In this document: positions 54,472 through 63,132 of the stretch, in pieces | How the letters are laid out: each line of letters begins with the position of its first letter | How positions within the stretch are numbered: position 1 is the first letter of the stretch | DNA from: Mycobacterium sp. 852013-50091_SCH5140682 | GTDB taxonomy: Bacteria > Actinomycetota > Actinomycetes > Mycobacteriales > Mycobacteriaceae | Direction: 5' to 3' | DNA length: 64,000 bases | Assembly (NCBI RefSeq): GCF_001665685.1 | Contig: NZ_LZTB01000088.1 | Span: forward strand, 1-64,000 | Translations under genes and position numbers: made by a program | Notes under the pieces: model-generated | Told to the model about the DNA's origin: nothing | What the model saw: the letters and a program-made list of their open reading frames with translations, nothing else | Database searches by the model: none

Positions 54472-54504
54472 CGCGCGATTCCTAGTGCGCGATCCCTAGC
54501 GCGA
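54466..54504. repeat. 14-base tandem repeat at the end of tsnR
   Basis: TCCTAGCGCGCGAT (54466-54479), TCCTAGTGCGCGAT (54480-54493) and CCCTAGCGCGAG (54494 onward): nearly three copies. The first contains the tsnR stop codon. The array runs directly into palindromic repeat B. Confidence 0.75.
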
Positions 54505-54559
54505 GCAGACATGAAAGTCCGCGACACGCCGAAGTTCCGGGACCCAGGTGTCTGCTCGC
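54501..54559. repeat. Dispersed palindromic repeat, copy B
   Basis: GCGAGCAGACA (54501-54511) and its complement (54549-54559) are perfect 11-base arms around about 37 bases containing CGCGACACGCC. It lies between the convergent tsnR and GntP genes and could terminate both. It shares core segments with the copy at 312-374, so I place them in one family. Confidence 0.65.
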
Positions 54560-54562
54560 GGG

Positions 54563-55954
54563 TCAGATGGCCAGCCAGATCAGCCCGGCGGCCGCGAAAC
54601 CCACGACCGACAGGATGGTCTCAAGCACCGTCCAGGTTTTCAGCGTGTCCTTGACCGACATGTTGAAGTAGCGCGACACGATCCAGAACCCGCCGTCGTT
54701 GACGTGGCTGGCGATGATCGAGCCTGCGGACACCGCCACCACGATCAGTGCGATCTGGGCGGGACTGTAATGCCCTGCGCTGATGGAGGTCTCGATGATG
54801 CCCGCAGTGGTGACGATCGCCACGGTCGCCGAGCCCTGCGCGATCCGCAGCGCGCAACTGATCAGATAGGCCGACAGGATCACGGGCAGTCCTACTTCGG
54901 TCATCGAGTCGGCCAGCGCCTTGCCGATCCCGGTGGCACGCAACACCGCCCCGAAGAACGAGCCGGCACCGACGACGAGCAGGATCATCCCGACGGGACG
55001 CAGCGACGCCGCGCTGATCTTGGCTATCTCCGGCGCTGAGATGCCCCGCCGGATTCCCAGCAGATACAACGCCAGCAGCACCGCGATGGTCAGCGCGATG
55101 GCCGGGGTGCCGATCAGGGTGAGGGTCGACCGCAGCCGACCCTCTTTGAGAACCACGTCCGAGACGGTCGCCGCCAGGATCATGAGCATCGGCGCGAGAA
55201 TGATGAACGCGATCAGGCCGACCGACGGCGGATTGGCGGTATCGGCCTCGTCCTCTTCCGGGATCAATTCGTCGGGCACCTCGACCTGGACGCGCTTGCC
55301 GATCCATGAACCCCACACCACACCGCTGACGAACCACGCCGGGATACCGCAGGCCAGCCCCATGATGATGAGCCAACCGAGGCTTACGTGCAGCAGTCCG
55401 GCGGCGGCGACCGGACCGGGGTGCGGCGGCAGGAACGCATGCGTCATCGACAGGCCCGCCAGCATCGGCATCGCGTAGAGCACCAACGACTTTCCACCGC
55501 GCTTGGCCGCCACGTACACCAACGGGGCGAGGATGAAGATGCCGATGTCGAAGAAGATCGGGATGCCCAGAACCAGGCCGGTGACACCCATCGCCAGCGG
55601 AGCGCCCTTGGGGCCGAATAGGTTCAGCAGCCGGGTGGTCAGCACGTCGGCGCCGCCCGAGCGTTCCAGCATGGCGCCCAGGACGGTGCCCAGCCCGATG
55701 ATCACCGTGATGTGGCCGAGGATGCTGCCGAAACCCTTCTCCAGCAGCGAATCCCCGGATTTGGCGGGCGTGCCGACCAGATCGGCCACCGAGATTCCGG
55801 CGACCAGCGCGACCGCGATGCTCACCACGATCAGGGCGATGAACGGTTCCAGCTTGAGCTTGATGATCAACACCAGCAGCAGCGCGATGGAGACGGCAGC
55901 CAGGGTCAGCAGTCCGGAGGTGTCGTGCTGCAGCCAGTGCACCATGGTGCTCAT
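54563..55954 (-). CDS. GntP-family sugar-acid permease
   Basis: A 463-residue membrane permease of the gluconate (GntP) family, about 12-13 hydrophobic segments. Hallmarks are KLKLEPFIALIVVSIAVAL, GFGSILGHITVIIGLGTVLGAMLE, THAFLPPHPGPVAAA and SHVNDGGFWIVSRYFNMSVKDTLKTWTVLETI. It imports gluconate, other sugar acids or related hydroxy acids with protons. It closes a minus-strand operon with KDPG aldolase, an amidohydrolase and a PLP enzyme, which suggests that its cargo is the substrate of those enzymes. Confidence 0.93.
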   Translation of the reverse strand: MSTMVHWLQHDTSGLLTLAAVSIALLLVLIIKLKLEPFIALIVVSIAVALVAGISVADLVGTPAKSGDSLLEKGFGSILGHITVIIGLGTVLGAMLERSGGADVLTTRLLNLFGPKGAPLAMGVTGLVLGIPIFFDIGIFILAPLVYVAAKRGGKSLVLYAMPMLAGLSMTHAFLPPHPGPVAAAGLLHVSLGWLIIMGLACGIPAWFVSGVVWGSWIGKRVQVEVPDELIPEEDEADTANPPSVGLIAFIILAPMLMILAATVSDVVLKEGRLRSTLTLIGTPAIALTIAVLLALYLLGIRRGISAPEIAKISAASLRPVGMILLVVGAGSFFGAVLRATGIGKALADSMTEVGLPVILSAYLISCALRIAQGSATVAIVTTAGIIETSISAGHYSPAQIALIVVAVSAGSIIASHVNDGGFWIVSRYFNMSVKDTLKTWTVLETILSVVGFAAAGLIWLAI

Positions 55955-55960
55955 GGCGAC

Positions 55961-56590
55961 CTACTTGCCCATCGCTGCGACGAAACTCGCCGCCCGGCTG
56001 GTGATTTCGGCCCAATTGCCAGCCGCGACCTCGGCGGGTGGCACGACGCCGGTTCCGGCAGTCACCGCCAACGCACCCGCATCGAGATAGGACCGCGCGT
56101 TGTCGGCATTGATCCCGCCCGACGGCACCAGATCGACGTCGGGGTACGGGCCGTGAAGATCGGACAGATACTTCGGCCCCATGCTGCTGGCGGGGAAGAT
56201 CTTCACCGCCGTGGAACCGAGGTCGACGGCGTGCGCCACTTCGCTCGGGGTGAGTGCACCGAGGAACACCGGGATCCCGTTGGCCACCGCCACCTCCGCG
56301 ACAGCGGGGCGAAGCCCGGGCGTCACCAGGAACGCGGCTCCGGCGTCGATCGCCGCCGCGGCCTGCTCGGCGTTCATCACCGTGCCCACACCCAGCAGGA
56401 TGCCCGCTCGCGCTACCGCGTCGGCACAGCCTTTGATGTGGTCGAGCACATTCGGTGTGGTGAAGGTCAATTCGACGGTGCGGATGCCGCCGGCGGCGAG
56501 CGCATGGCACAGGTCGGCGGCGTCGGGGATGGTGTCGGCGCGCACCACGGTCAGCACCCGGTCGGCCCTGAGCGCATCGAGTTCGGTCAT
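55961..56590 (-). CDS. KDPG/KHG aldolase (Eda family)
   Basis: A 209-residue class I aldolase: VELTFTTPN with the catalytic glutamate, GVGTVMNAEQ, and Schiff-base lysine in VKIFPASSMGPKYL. It would cleave 2-keto-3-deoxy-6-phosphogluconate to pyruvate and glyceraldehyde 3-phosphate (or 4-hydroxy-2-oxoglutarate). Its ATG overlaps the stop of the upstream amidohydrolase by 4 bases, and the GntP gene follows after 6 bases, so the enzyme belongs to the operon. With the PfkB kinase nearby, KDPG is the likely substrate. Confidence 0.92.
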   Translation of the reverse strand: MTELDALRADRVLTVVRADTIPDAADLCHALAAGGIRTVELTFTTPNVLDHIKGCADAVARAGILLGVGTVMNAEQAAAAIDAGAAFLVTPGLRPAVAEVAVANGIPVFLGALTPSEVAHAVDLGSTAVKIFPASSMGPKYLSDLHGPYPDVDLVPSGGINADNARSYLDAGALAVTAGTGVVPPAEVAAGNWAEITSRAASFVAAMGK

Positions 56591-58194
56591 CGAGTTCCTC
56601 CGTCTGGGTAGCGGCGCAGCGATCGCCCTGCCATCGCACCGGTGAGTTCACCGTCGTCGAGCGCCAATTGGCCCCGCACGAACACATGGGTGAATCCCGC
56701 GGCGGCCTGCCGCGGCTGGTCGTAAGTCGCGGTGTCGGCGACGGTGTCGGGGTTGAACAGCACCAGGTCCGCGGCCAAGCCCTCGCGGATGAGACCCCGC
56801 TCCACCAACCGCAGCCGACGCGCAGGCCGGCCACTGAGGTGGCCGATGCACTCCTCCAGCGACATCAGCCCGAGATCGCGGCAGTAGTGGCCGAGATAAC
56901 GCGCGAAGGTGCCCCATCCGCGGGGGTGCGGTTTCGCGCCGATCAGCAGCCCGTCGCTGCCACCGGTGTGCCGCCGATCTCGCATGATGGTTTGTACGTT
57001 CTCCTCGTGTCCGACGTGTTGCAGGATTCCACTGCCGAGTTGGTCCCGGAGCAGAATGTCGATGCACACGTCGAACGGCTCGCGGCCTTCCGCCGCGGCG
57101 ATGCCCGCAATCGTCTGTCCCACATAGTGATTCAACGACGAGTTCTGTACCCCACTGATTTCGATGGTGTCCCACTCTGCGGTCACCCCGTGACACCCGT
57201 CCGATCCGGTGACCTCCAGATGCTCGCGTATGCGTGCCAGCACAGCAGGATCGGTCAACCGGGTCAGCGTGTCCTCGGTGCTGCCCGCCGATGCCCAGCT
57301 CGGCAGGATCGCCGACAACGTGGTGGCCCCGGGCAGATACGGGTAGGTGTCCAGGCTGATGTCGGCGCCCGCGGCGGCTGCGGCGTCGAGCATCGCGAGC
57401 AACTCCGGCGCGCGGCCCTTGTTCGGGCCGAAGTTCAAGGTGGCGTGCGCGAGATGCAGAGCGCACCCTGACCGGATGGCGAGATCGATCATCTCCGCAT
57501 AGGCCTGCAGGGCACTCGCACCGTAGGAGCGGTGGTGGGGGGAGAAGTACCCGCCGTGGGAGGCCACCGTGCGGCACAGTGCCAGCAGTTCGGCGTTGTC
57601 GGCGTACATGCCCGGGGTGTAGGTCAGGCCCAGGGACAGGCCGACAGCGCCCTCGGTCATCGCCTGACCCACGATGCGCTGCATGTCGGCGATCTGAGCG
57701 TCCGACGCCGGCGTGTCGTCCCAGCCGACGGCGAGGGCGCGCACCACGCCGTGGGGGACGAGATAGGCAGCGTTGGTGGCGATTCCGTGATCGAGCCGGT
57801 CGAGATACTCGCCGACCGAACGCCAGGTGAAGTCGAAATCGGCCGGATCGGAGTTCCAGCCGGCGATCTTGCGCCGGACGACGGCCAGTACCTCCGACGT
57901 GACCGGCGCGTAGGACAGCCCGTCCTGCCCGAGCACCTCGGTGGTCACGCCCTGGGTGATCCGGGACGGGTGCGTCGGATTCAACAGAATCTGCAGATCC
58001 GAATGGGCGTGCATGTCAATGAATCCGGGCGCGAGGACCAACCCGGCCGCATCGATCACCCGATCCGCGGCACCTGGGTCATGACCATCCCGATGGATCT
58101 CGGCGATGCGGTCGTCGTTGATGAGCACATCGGCCGTATACCGCGGTGTCTCAGTGCCATCGACGACGGTGGCCGCGCGGATGAGGGTGCGCAT
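56587..58194 (-). CDS. Amidohydrolase, N-acyl-D-amino-acid deacylase family
   Basis: A 535-residue metal-dependent amidohydrolase (D-aminoacylase branch): start RAATVVDGTETPRY, metal-binding GFIDMHAHSDLQ, then GVTTEVLGQDGLSYAPV, a histidine-rich HHRSYGAS and HLAHATLN, and a C-terminal HGGSDG-type segment (GGSDGLLIGAKPHPRGWGTF). It should remove an acyl group from an N-acyl-D-amino acid or N-acetylated amino sugar acid. The ATG at 58194 is the first after the PLP enzyme gene 5 bases upstream. Its place between the PLP enzyme and KDPG aldolase suggests that it feeds the former. Confidence 0.88.
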   Translation of the reverse strand: MRTLIRAATVVDGTETPRYTADVLINDDRIAEIHRDGHDPGAADRVIDAAGLVLAPGFIDMHAHSDLQILLNPTHPSRITQGVTTEVLGQDGLSYAPVTSEVLAVVRRKIAGWNSDPADFDFTWRSVGEYLDRLDHGIATNAAYLVPHGVVRALAVGWDDTPASDAQIADMQRIVGQAMTEGAVGLSLGLTYTPGMYADNAELLALCRTVASHGGYFSPHHRSYGASALQAYAEMIDLAIRSGCALHLAHATLNFGPNKGRAPELLAMLDAAAAAGADISLDTYPYLPGATTLSAILPSWASAGSTEDTLTRLTDPAVLARIREHLEVTGSDGCHGVTAEWDTIEISGVQNSSLNHYVGQTIAGIAAAEGREPFDVCIDILLRDQLGSGILQHVGHEENVQTIMRDRRHTGGSDGLLIGAKPHPRGWGTFARYLGHYCRDLGLMSLEECIGHLSGRPARRLRLVERGLIREGLAADLVLFNPDTVADTATYDQPRQAAAGFTHVFVRGQLALDDGELTGAMAGRSLRRYPDGGTR

Positions 58195-58199
58195 CGGAT

Positions 58200-59516
58200 T
58201 CAGAAGTAGGTGCGGATGAGGTCGACGACGGGCGGATCGTCGCCGTCGCCGGCCAGCACCGGGATCCAGCGCCACTTGTCGAATGCCGTGCACGGGTGCG
58301 AAAGTCCTAGCCGCACAACATCACCGATGCGCAGATCGGAGTCCGGGGGGATGCGCAGGAACGCATGCTGATCGTTGACCGCGGTGATCGTCGCATCGGT
58401 GAGCGGGCGGGCCGGAGCGCCGAGATCTGGGGCGACGAGCTGTGGGATCGGCAGCCCCTCATCGAAGGGGACGTCGCGTTTGCCGGCGTCGAGGAGTGCC
58501 AGACCGGGTTCCGGTCGCGACACCACGCGGGCCCACGTGTGCATCGCCGACCGCAGCTGGTAGTGGTGTTCCGGGTCGCGCGCGAATGGTGTTATCCCGG
58601 TATAGAACCCGTCGTCGTGGATGATCGCGGCTCCGGCGCGGACCACCACATGGGTCCGGCCACCGGCCAGCGGCGCCAGGATCTCGGCGACAACGTCGAA
58701 ATACGCGCTGCCGCCTGCGGTCACGTACACGTCACCGTCGGATGGGTAGTGTCCGGCGGACTCGATCCGGTTGTGCAGGGCCGCGATGTCCTGCAGGTAC
58801 GCGCGCACCCGTGCCAATGATTGCGGCGACGAGTCGTGTGCCAGCGCGCCCTCGTAACCGGACACGCCTGCCACCCGCAGCACGGGGCTTGCGGCAATCC
58901 GCTTGGCGACCGCCGTCGCTTCCTCGACCGTGCGTGCTCCGGTTCGTCCGCCTGCCGCGCCCAGTTCGACGAGTACCGGGATGGGCCGGGGGACGGGCAC
59001 GTCGGTGAGCGCGCGCTCCATCGCGTCGACAGTGCCGGGGGAGTCGGCCCAGGTGAGCACCTCCAGCTCGGCGTGCTCGGTCATCGCCTGGGCCAGCCAC
59101 CGCAGTGCACCCGGATCCACCAGGGCGTTGGCCAGCTGGATGCGCCGCACGCCGAAATGCACGCCCACGCGCACCTGGCTGGCCGTGGCCAACGTGACTC
59201 CCCATGCGCCGCTGCGTACCTGCCGGTCCCACAGAACCGGCGACATGGTGGTCTTGCCGTGCGGCGCCAGTTCGACACCGCGGTCGGCGCACCACTGCGC
59301 CATGGCGGCCACATTCGCCTCAAGGGCCGAATCGTCGAGCGTCATCACCGGTGTCATGAACGACGACAGTCGTGGCCCGGTCGCCAGGAATTCGGCGGTG
59401 GTGAGACCAGCCGCCGTAGCGGGCAGCGCCTTATCCAGTAGAGACAGCCGCTCGGCCGCCATGGCCTGCACTGCCTGGGCGTCCAGCGTCGGCTCGCTGC
59501 GCGTCGTCATCGTCAT
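58200..59516 (-). CDS. Fold-type III PLP enzyme, D-threonine aldolase/D-serine or D-glucosaminate dehydratase-like
   Basis: A 438-residue PLP protein of the DSD1/D-threonine aldolase group: alanine-racemase-like barrel with PLP lysine in LAPHGKTTMSP, and a C-terminal metal-binding LGLSHPCTAFDKW with histidine and cysteine. Members are D-threonine aldolases, D-serine dehydratases and D-glucosaminate ammonia-lyases. The operon has a KDPG aldolase, KDG-type kinase and GntP permease, which favours D-glucosaminate as substrate, giving 2-keto-3-deoxygluconate and ammonia. It is the first gene of the minus-strand operon, divergent from the kinase gene. Confidence 0.85.
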   Translation of the reverse strand: MTMTTRSEPTLDAQAVQAMAAERLSLLDKALPATAAGLTTAEFLATGPRLSSFMTPVMTLDDSALEANVAAMAQWCADRGVELAPHGKTTMSPVLWDRQVRSGAWGVTLATASQVRVGVHFGVRRIQLANALVDPGALRWLAQAMTEHAELEVLTWADSPGTVDAMERALTDVPVPRPIPVLVELGAAGGRTGARTVEEATAVAKRIAASPVLRVAGVSGYEGALAHDSSPQSLARVRAYLQDIAALHNRIESAGHYPSDGDVYVTAGGSAYFDVVAEILAPLAGGRTHVVVRAGAAIIHDDGFYTGITPFARDPEHHYQLRSAMHTWARVVSRPEPGLALLDAGKRDVPFDEGLPIPQLVAPDLGAPARPLTDATITAVNDQHAFLRIPPDSDLRIGDVVRLGLSHPCTAFDKWRWIPVLAGDGDDPPVVDLIRTYF

Positions 59517-59539
59517 TTCCCCCGCATCTACCTGCTATG

Positions 59540-59591
59540 TTGCATATAGTGCAATCAGAGTTGCAAATTTTGGTGTGACATGTTTAACATG
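59540..59591. promoter_or_regulatory. Divergent control region of the sugar-acid cluster (IclR sites)
   Basis: TTGCATATAGTGCAA (59540-59554) is a palindrome with TTGCA/TGCAA arms; a further TTGCAA follows at 59561, and CATGTTTAACATG (59579-59591) is a perfect palindrome. They lie in the 117-base gap between the PLP enzyme gene and the kinase gene (start 59634). They are likely binding sites of the IclR regulator encoded downstream. Confidence 0.65.
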
Positions 59592-59633
59592 GCGCCGACG
59601 CCGCGTCAATCCTCTACCCACCGAAGGACGGCT

Positions 59634-60662
59634 GTGCAGCAACCGACCACAAACCCCGTCCGGGGTGTCGCATGCCTCGGTGAGCCGCTGGTGCTGACAT
59701 CTGATGCGGATCCGCACCTGGCCGGTACTCACGCTGGACTGCACCTGGCTGGCGCGGAAGCCAACGTGGCGGCCGGCCTCGTCGCCTGGGGCATCCCCGC
59801 CGCCTTCGTCGGCCGCCTCGGCGACGATGATTTCGGCGCCTTGATCCGATCCGAGCTGATCGCCCGCGGGGTCGACGTGTCCGCCGTCGAGATCGACCTG
59901 ACCCGGCCCACGGGGCACTACTCGAAGGTCACCGCCCCCGACGAGACCGGCGAGCCGCAAACTGTCAGCCGTTACACCAGATCCGGTTCGGCTGCGTCGG
60001 CGATGACGCCGGCGTTCCTCGATGCGCCTGCCCTGGCGGCGGCCTTCGCGCGCGCGTCGGTGGTGCACTGCAGCGGCATCACGGCGGCCCTTTCCGATAC
60101 CTGCCTGGCGATGATGCGTCGGCTGCTGACCGACCGGCCCGGCATCACCGGGCAGATGAGTTTCGACGTGAACTGGCGTGAACAGCTATGGCCTGACGGC
60201 GATCCCGCGCAGGTGGTCGACCTGGCCAACCGCGCCGATCTGGTCCTGGTCGGTGCGGACGAGGCGCTGCGGGTCATGGGCACCGCCGACCCGGCTGCGT
60301 TGCGCCACATCCTGCCTGCACCGGACACGCTGGTCATCAAAGACGGTGCCAGCAGGGCCATCGCCGTCGACCGTGCCGGCGCCACGATCATCGTCCCCGC
60401 GTTGAACGTCGAGGTGGTCGAACCGGTCGGCGCCGGCGACGCATTCGCCGCCGGTTTTCTCAGCGGAGTTGTGCGCGGCGAGGATACGGCCACCTGCCTG
60501 CGTCGCGGCCACCTCGGTGCGGCGGTCACCTTGACCGTGGTCGCCGACTCGGCCCCGCCGCCGCCGGAAGACCTGGCCCGGCAACTGCTCACCTGCTCAG
60601 AACGCCAATGGGCGGCCACGACCGTCACCACATCGGGCATTTCGGTGCAGGACAAGGTCTGA
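59634..60662 (+). CDS. PfkB-family sugar kinase (2-keto-3-deoxygluconate kinase-like)
   Basis: A 342-residue PfkB/ribokinase kinase: GEPLVLTSDADPH at the start, GGAEANVA-like HLAGAEANVAAGLVAWG, and the C-terminal PfkB signature EPVGAGDAFAAGFLSG with catalytic aspartate. It should phosphorylate a sugar acid such as 2-keto-3-deoxygluconate, giving KDPG for the aldolase encoded by the divergent operon. GTG 59634 has AAGGA 5 bases upstream; ATG codons at 59580 and 59589 lie inside operator-like palindromes. The IclR gene follows after 4 bases. Confidence 0.9.
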   Translation: MQQPTTNPVRGVACLGEPLVLTSDADPHLAGTHAGLHLAGAEANVAAGLVAWGIPAAFVGRLGDDDFGALIRSELIARGVDVSAVEIDLTRPTGHYSKVTAPDETGEPQTVSRYTRSGSAASAMTPAFLDAPALAAAFARASVVHCSGITAALSDTCLAMMRRLLTDRPGITGQMSFDVNWREQLWPDGDPAQVVDLANRADLVLVGADEALRVMGTADPAALRHILPAPDTLVIKDGASRAIAVDRAGATIIVPALNVEVVEPVGAGDAFAAGFLSGVVRGEDTATCLRRGHLGAAVTLTVVADSAPPPPEDLARQLLTCSERQWAATTVTTSGISVQDKV

Positions 60663-60666
60663 TCAC

Positions 60667-61416
60667 GTGAGCCAGAGCCTCGCCCGCGCACTGCACCTGC
60701 TGATCCATCTCGGCCGTGGTCCAGCCACCCTGGACGAACTCGCCGCAGCCACCGACGTGCACAAGACCACCGTGCTACGGCTGCTGCGCACCCTGGCCGA
60801 CGAGCGATTCGCCTTCCGCGACCACGACAACCGCTACCACCTCGGGTCACGGATCTTCGAGCTTGCCGAATACGGCGCCGACCAGCGCGAGATCCGGCAG
60901 ATCGCCTCGCGGCACCTCGTCGAGTTCAACCGCACCTACGGTCGCACCACGCACGTCGCCGCCATGGAAGGCGACAGTGTCGTCTACATCGACAAACTCG
61001 AATCGCACGACCTTATCAGGATGTACTCACGAATCGGCTTGAGCGCCAACCTGAATTCCACCGCGGTGGCCAAGGTGATCCTGGCTGACCTTCCGGATGC
61101 CGAGCTACGGCCGATCGTGGCGGCCATGGACTTCACGAAGCGTGCCGCCAACACCATCACCACCCCCGAGGAGTACTGGCGCGAGATCGAATCCGTCCGC
61201 GCCCAAGGCTGGGCCCAGGATCGCGAGGAGAACGAGCCGTCGATCAACTGCATCGGCGTGCCCGTTCGCGGCGCGTCCGGCAAGGTCGTCGCCGCGGTGT
61301 CGGTATCGGTACCCGAGGTGGTGTTGCCCTTCGATCAGCTCCTCGAGCTGCTCGAGCCCCTGCAGGCCGTATGCCAACGGATCTCCGCCGACTGCGGCTA
61401 TCGGCCGCGTTCATGA
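60667..61416 (+). CDS. IclR-family transcriptional regulator
   Basis: A 249-residue IclR regulator. An N-terminal winged helix (ATLDELAAATDVHKTTVLRLLRTL) is followed by a GAF-like effector domain (ISADCGYRP at the end; GVPVRGASGKVVAAVSVSVP). It likely controls both its own operon and the divergent one through the palindromes at 59540-59591, using a sugar acid such as KDG as effector, which is known for several IclR proteins. GTG 60667 lies 4 bases after the kinase gene. Confidence 0.92.
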   Translation: MSQSLARALHLLIHLGRGPATLDELAAATDVHKTTVLRLLRTLADERFAFRDHDNRYHLGSRIFELAEYGADQREIRQIASRHLVEFNRTYGRTTHVAAMEGDSVVYIDKLESHDLIRMYSRIGLSANLNSTAVAKVILADLPDAELRPIVAAMDFTKRAANTITTPEEYWREIESVRAQGWAQDREENEPSINCIGVPVRGASGKVVAAVSVSVPEVVLPFDQLLELLEPLQAVCQRISADCGYRPRS

Positions 61417-61455
61417 ACCCATCACCGGGAAGCACGAAAAACGAGAGGTAGCACC

Positions 61456-61860
61456 ATGTCTGACTCACAGGTCATCCGCACCGACGGCGCTCCGGCGCCC
61501 GCCCACACCTTCAGCCAGGGCATCCGCAAGGGCGGACTGCTGCAGGTTTCCGGCCAGGGCCCGATGGACCCGGCGACCAACACCTACATCGGCGAGGGCG
61601 ACGTGAAAGCGCAGACCCGTCGCACCCTGGAAAACGTCAAGGCGATCCTGGCCGCGGGCGGCGCAGGGGTCGACGACGTCCTGATGTTCCGTGTCTACCT
61701 CACCAAGCGCGAGGACTTCGCGGCCATGAACGAGGTCTACGGCGAATTCATCGCCGAGAACGTCAAGTCCGACCAGCTGCCCTGCCGGACAACGGTTTTC
61801 GTTGATCTGCCACACGAAGTGATGCTGGTCGAGATCGACGCGCTCGCTGCCGTCGGCTGA
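61456..61860 (+). CDS. RidA-family imine/enamine deaminase
   Basis: A 134-residue RidA (YjgF/YER057c) protein: GGLLQVSGQGPMDP, RTLENVKAILAAGGAGVDDVLMFRVYLT and the catalytic arginine in LPCRTTVFV. RidA hydrolyses reactive enamines and imines made by PLP dehydratases, which fits the PLP dehydratase-like enzyme in the cluster. GAGAGG precedes ATG 61456, and it lies 39 bases after IclR, so it is probably on the same transcript. Confidence 0.93.
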   Translation: MSDSQVIRTDGAPAPAHTFSQGIRKGGLLQVSGQGPMDPATNTYIGEGDVKAQTRRTLENVKAILAAGGAGVDDVLMFRVYLTKREDFAAMNEVYGEFIAENVKSDQLPCRTTVFVDLPHEVMLVEIDALAAVG

Positions 61861-61865
61861 TCCGA

Positions 61866-62900
61866 CTAGGCGGCGCTGGTTCGGCGCTGGGCCGGCTTCT
61901 TTGCCGGCCGCAGCACCGACAGTGAGAACGTCGTGTGCACCAGCGAACCCGCCCGGTCCAACAGCGTCTTGCGCTGCGGTAGATAGTGCATCGGCATACC
62001 GCGGCGTTCCCGTGGCGGCGCCATGAAGCTCGGTGCCTCGACCAGGGGAGCGTCGGCCGGGATCTTGCCCGACGCGCGCCGGTAGGCCGACAGCGCGCGT
62101 GGATGCAGCCGGATCTCGTCGGGCACGGCCACGAAGGCCAGTTCGACGAGCTTGCCGAAGATCCGGAGCAACACCTCGTCACCGGGAGTCCAGCGCATCC
62201 CGGCCTTCTCGCGCAACGTCGGGTCGAACAGACCGGCGGCGATCCACCGCTGCGCCCCGACCAACGGTCGGAACAGTTGATCCCAGACCGGGGTCGGCAT
62301 CAGGACGAACCAGGGTTTGGGAATCCGGATGTTGAAGATGTCGAGCGTGGCCCGGTTGATCTCGAGCTCGTCTCGGCACTTGGCGTCCCAGTACTCCTGG
62401 AAGTCCTCCCAGGTGTCGGGCACCGGCCGCATGCTCATGCCGTACATGCGGTACCACTGCACGTGCTCGTCGAACAGCTGACGTTTCTCGGCCTCGGTGA
62501 GCCCGCCGCAGAAGTACTCGGCGGTCTTGAGAATCAGCATGAAGAACGTGGCGTGGGCCCAGTAGAACGTCTCAGGGTTCAGCGCGTGATAGCGCCTGCC
62601 GTGGGCGTCGACGCCCTTGATGGTGGTGTGGAAGGCCTTGATCTGTGCTCCGGTCTGAGCGGCGCGCTCACCGTCGTAGACCACGCCCATGATCGGGTAC
62701 ACCGACCGTGCTATCCGCTGCAACGGTTCGCGCAGCAAAATCGAATGCTCCTCAACACCGGCGCCCAGCTCGGGGTACATGTTCTGGATGGCGCCGATCC
62801 ACACGCCGAGCATCCCGGTGCGCAGGTCGCCGAAGTATTTCCACGTCAGCGAGTCCGGGCCCAGCGGGTCCGACTCAGGGTGCGCTGCTCTCGCGGTCAT
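61866..62900 (-). CDS. DUF2236 (MpaB-like oxygenase) protein, Rv1645c-like
   Basis: A 344-residue DUF2236 protein: WKYFGDLRTGMLGVWIGAIQNMYPELGAGVEEHS, histidine HATFFMLILKTAEYF, then EHVQWYRMYGMSMRPVPDTWEDFQEYW. The family includes latex-clearing and MpaB oxygenases with a heme b axial histidine in helices. It is a soluble enzyme whose substrate is unknown. It is convergent with RidA and divergent from the adenylate cyclase. A palindrome in the upstream gap (62961) suggests TetR control. Confidence 0.85.
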   Translation of the reverse strand: MTARAAHPESDPLGPDSLTWKYFGDLRTGMLGVWIGAIQNMYPELGAGVEEHSILLREPLQRIARSVYPIMGVVYDGERAAQTGAQIKAFHTTIKGVDAHGRRYHALNPETFYWAHATFFMLILKTAEYFCGGLTEAEKRQLFDEHVQWYRMYGMSMRPVPDTWEDFQEYWDAKCRDELEINRATLDIFNIRIPKPWFVLMPTPVWDQLFRPLVGAQRWIAAGLFDPTLREKAGMRWTPGDEVLLRIFGKLVELAFVAVPDEIRLHPRALSAYRRASGKIPADAPLVEAPSFMAPPRERRGMPMHYLPQRKTLLDRAGSLVHTTFSLSVLRPAKKPAQRRTSAA

Positions 62901-62960
62901 CGTGTCCTCGTTGACTTGTCAATGACTCAGGCCGTGCGGTCTGCCACCCACGATAGTGAT

Positions 62961-62976
62961 GACAACATGCGTTGTC
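62961..62976. promoter_or_regulatory. Palindrome upstream of the DUF2236 gene
   Basis: GACAACATGCGTTGTC is a 16-base palindrome with 6-base arms. A second, TTGAC-TT-GTCAA (62911-62922), lies closer to the ATG, and a minus-strand -10-like TATCGT (62957-62952) sits between them. Both look like repressor operators. Confidence 0.5.
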
Positions 62977-63132
62977 TACGAACGCGCCGCGCGTCGCCGC
63001 GCAGTGTTACGCGGTGGAAATCGGCTCGCCGCACGGGTGTGACCTGCGCAGTCACCGGCAGGAGTGGGAGTGTGAGCAAGGCGGCGCGCGGCGTGATTGC
63101 CGGTCCGCGGAAGCGCCACATACTCTTGCGCT

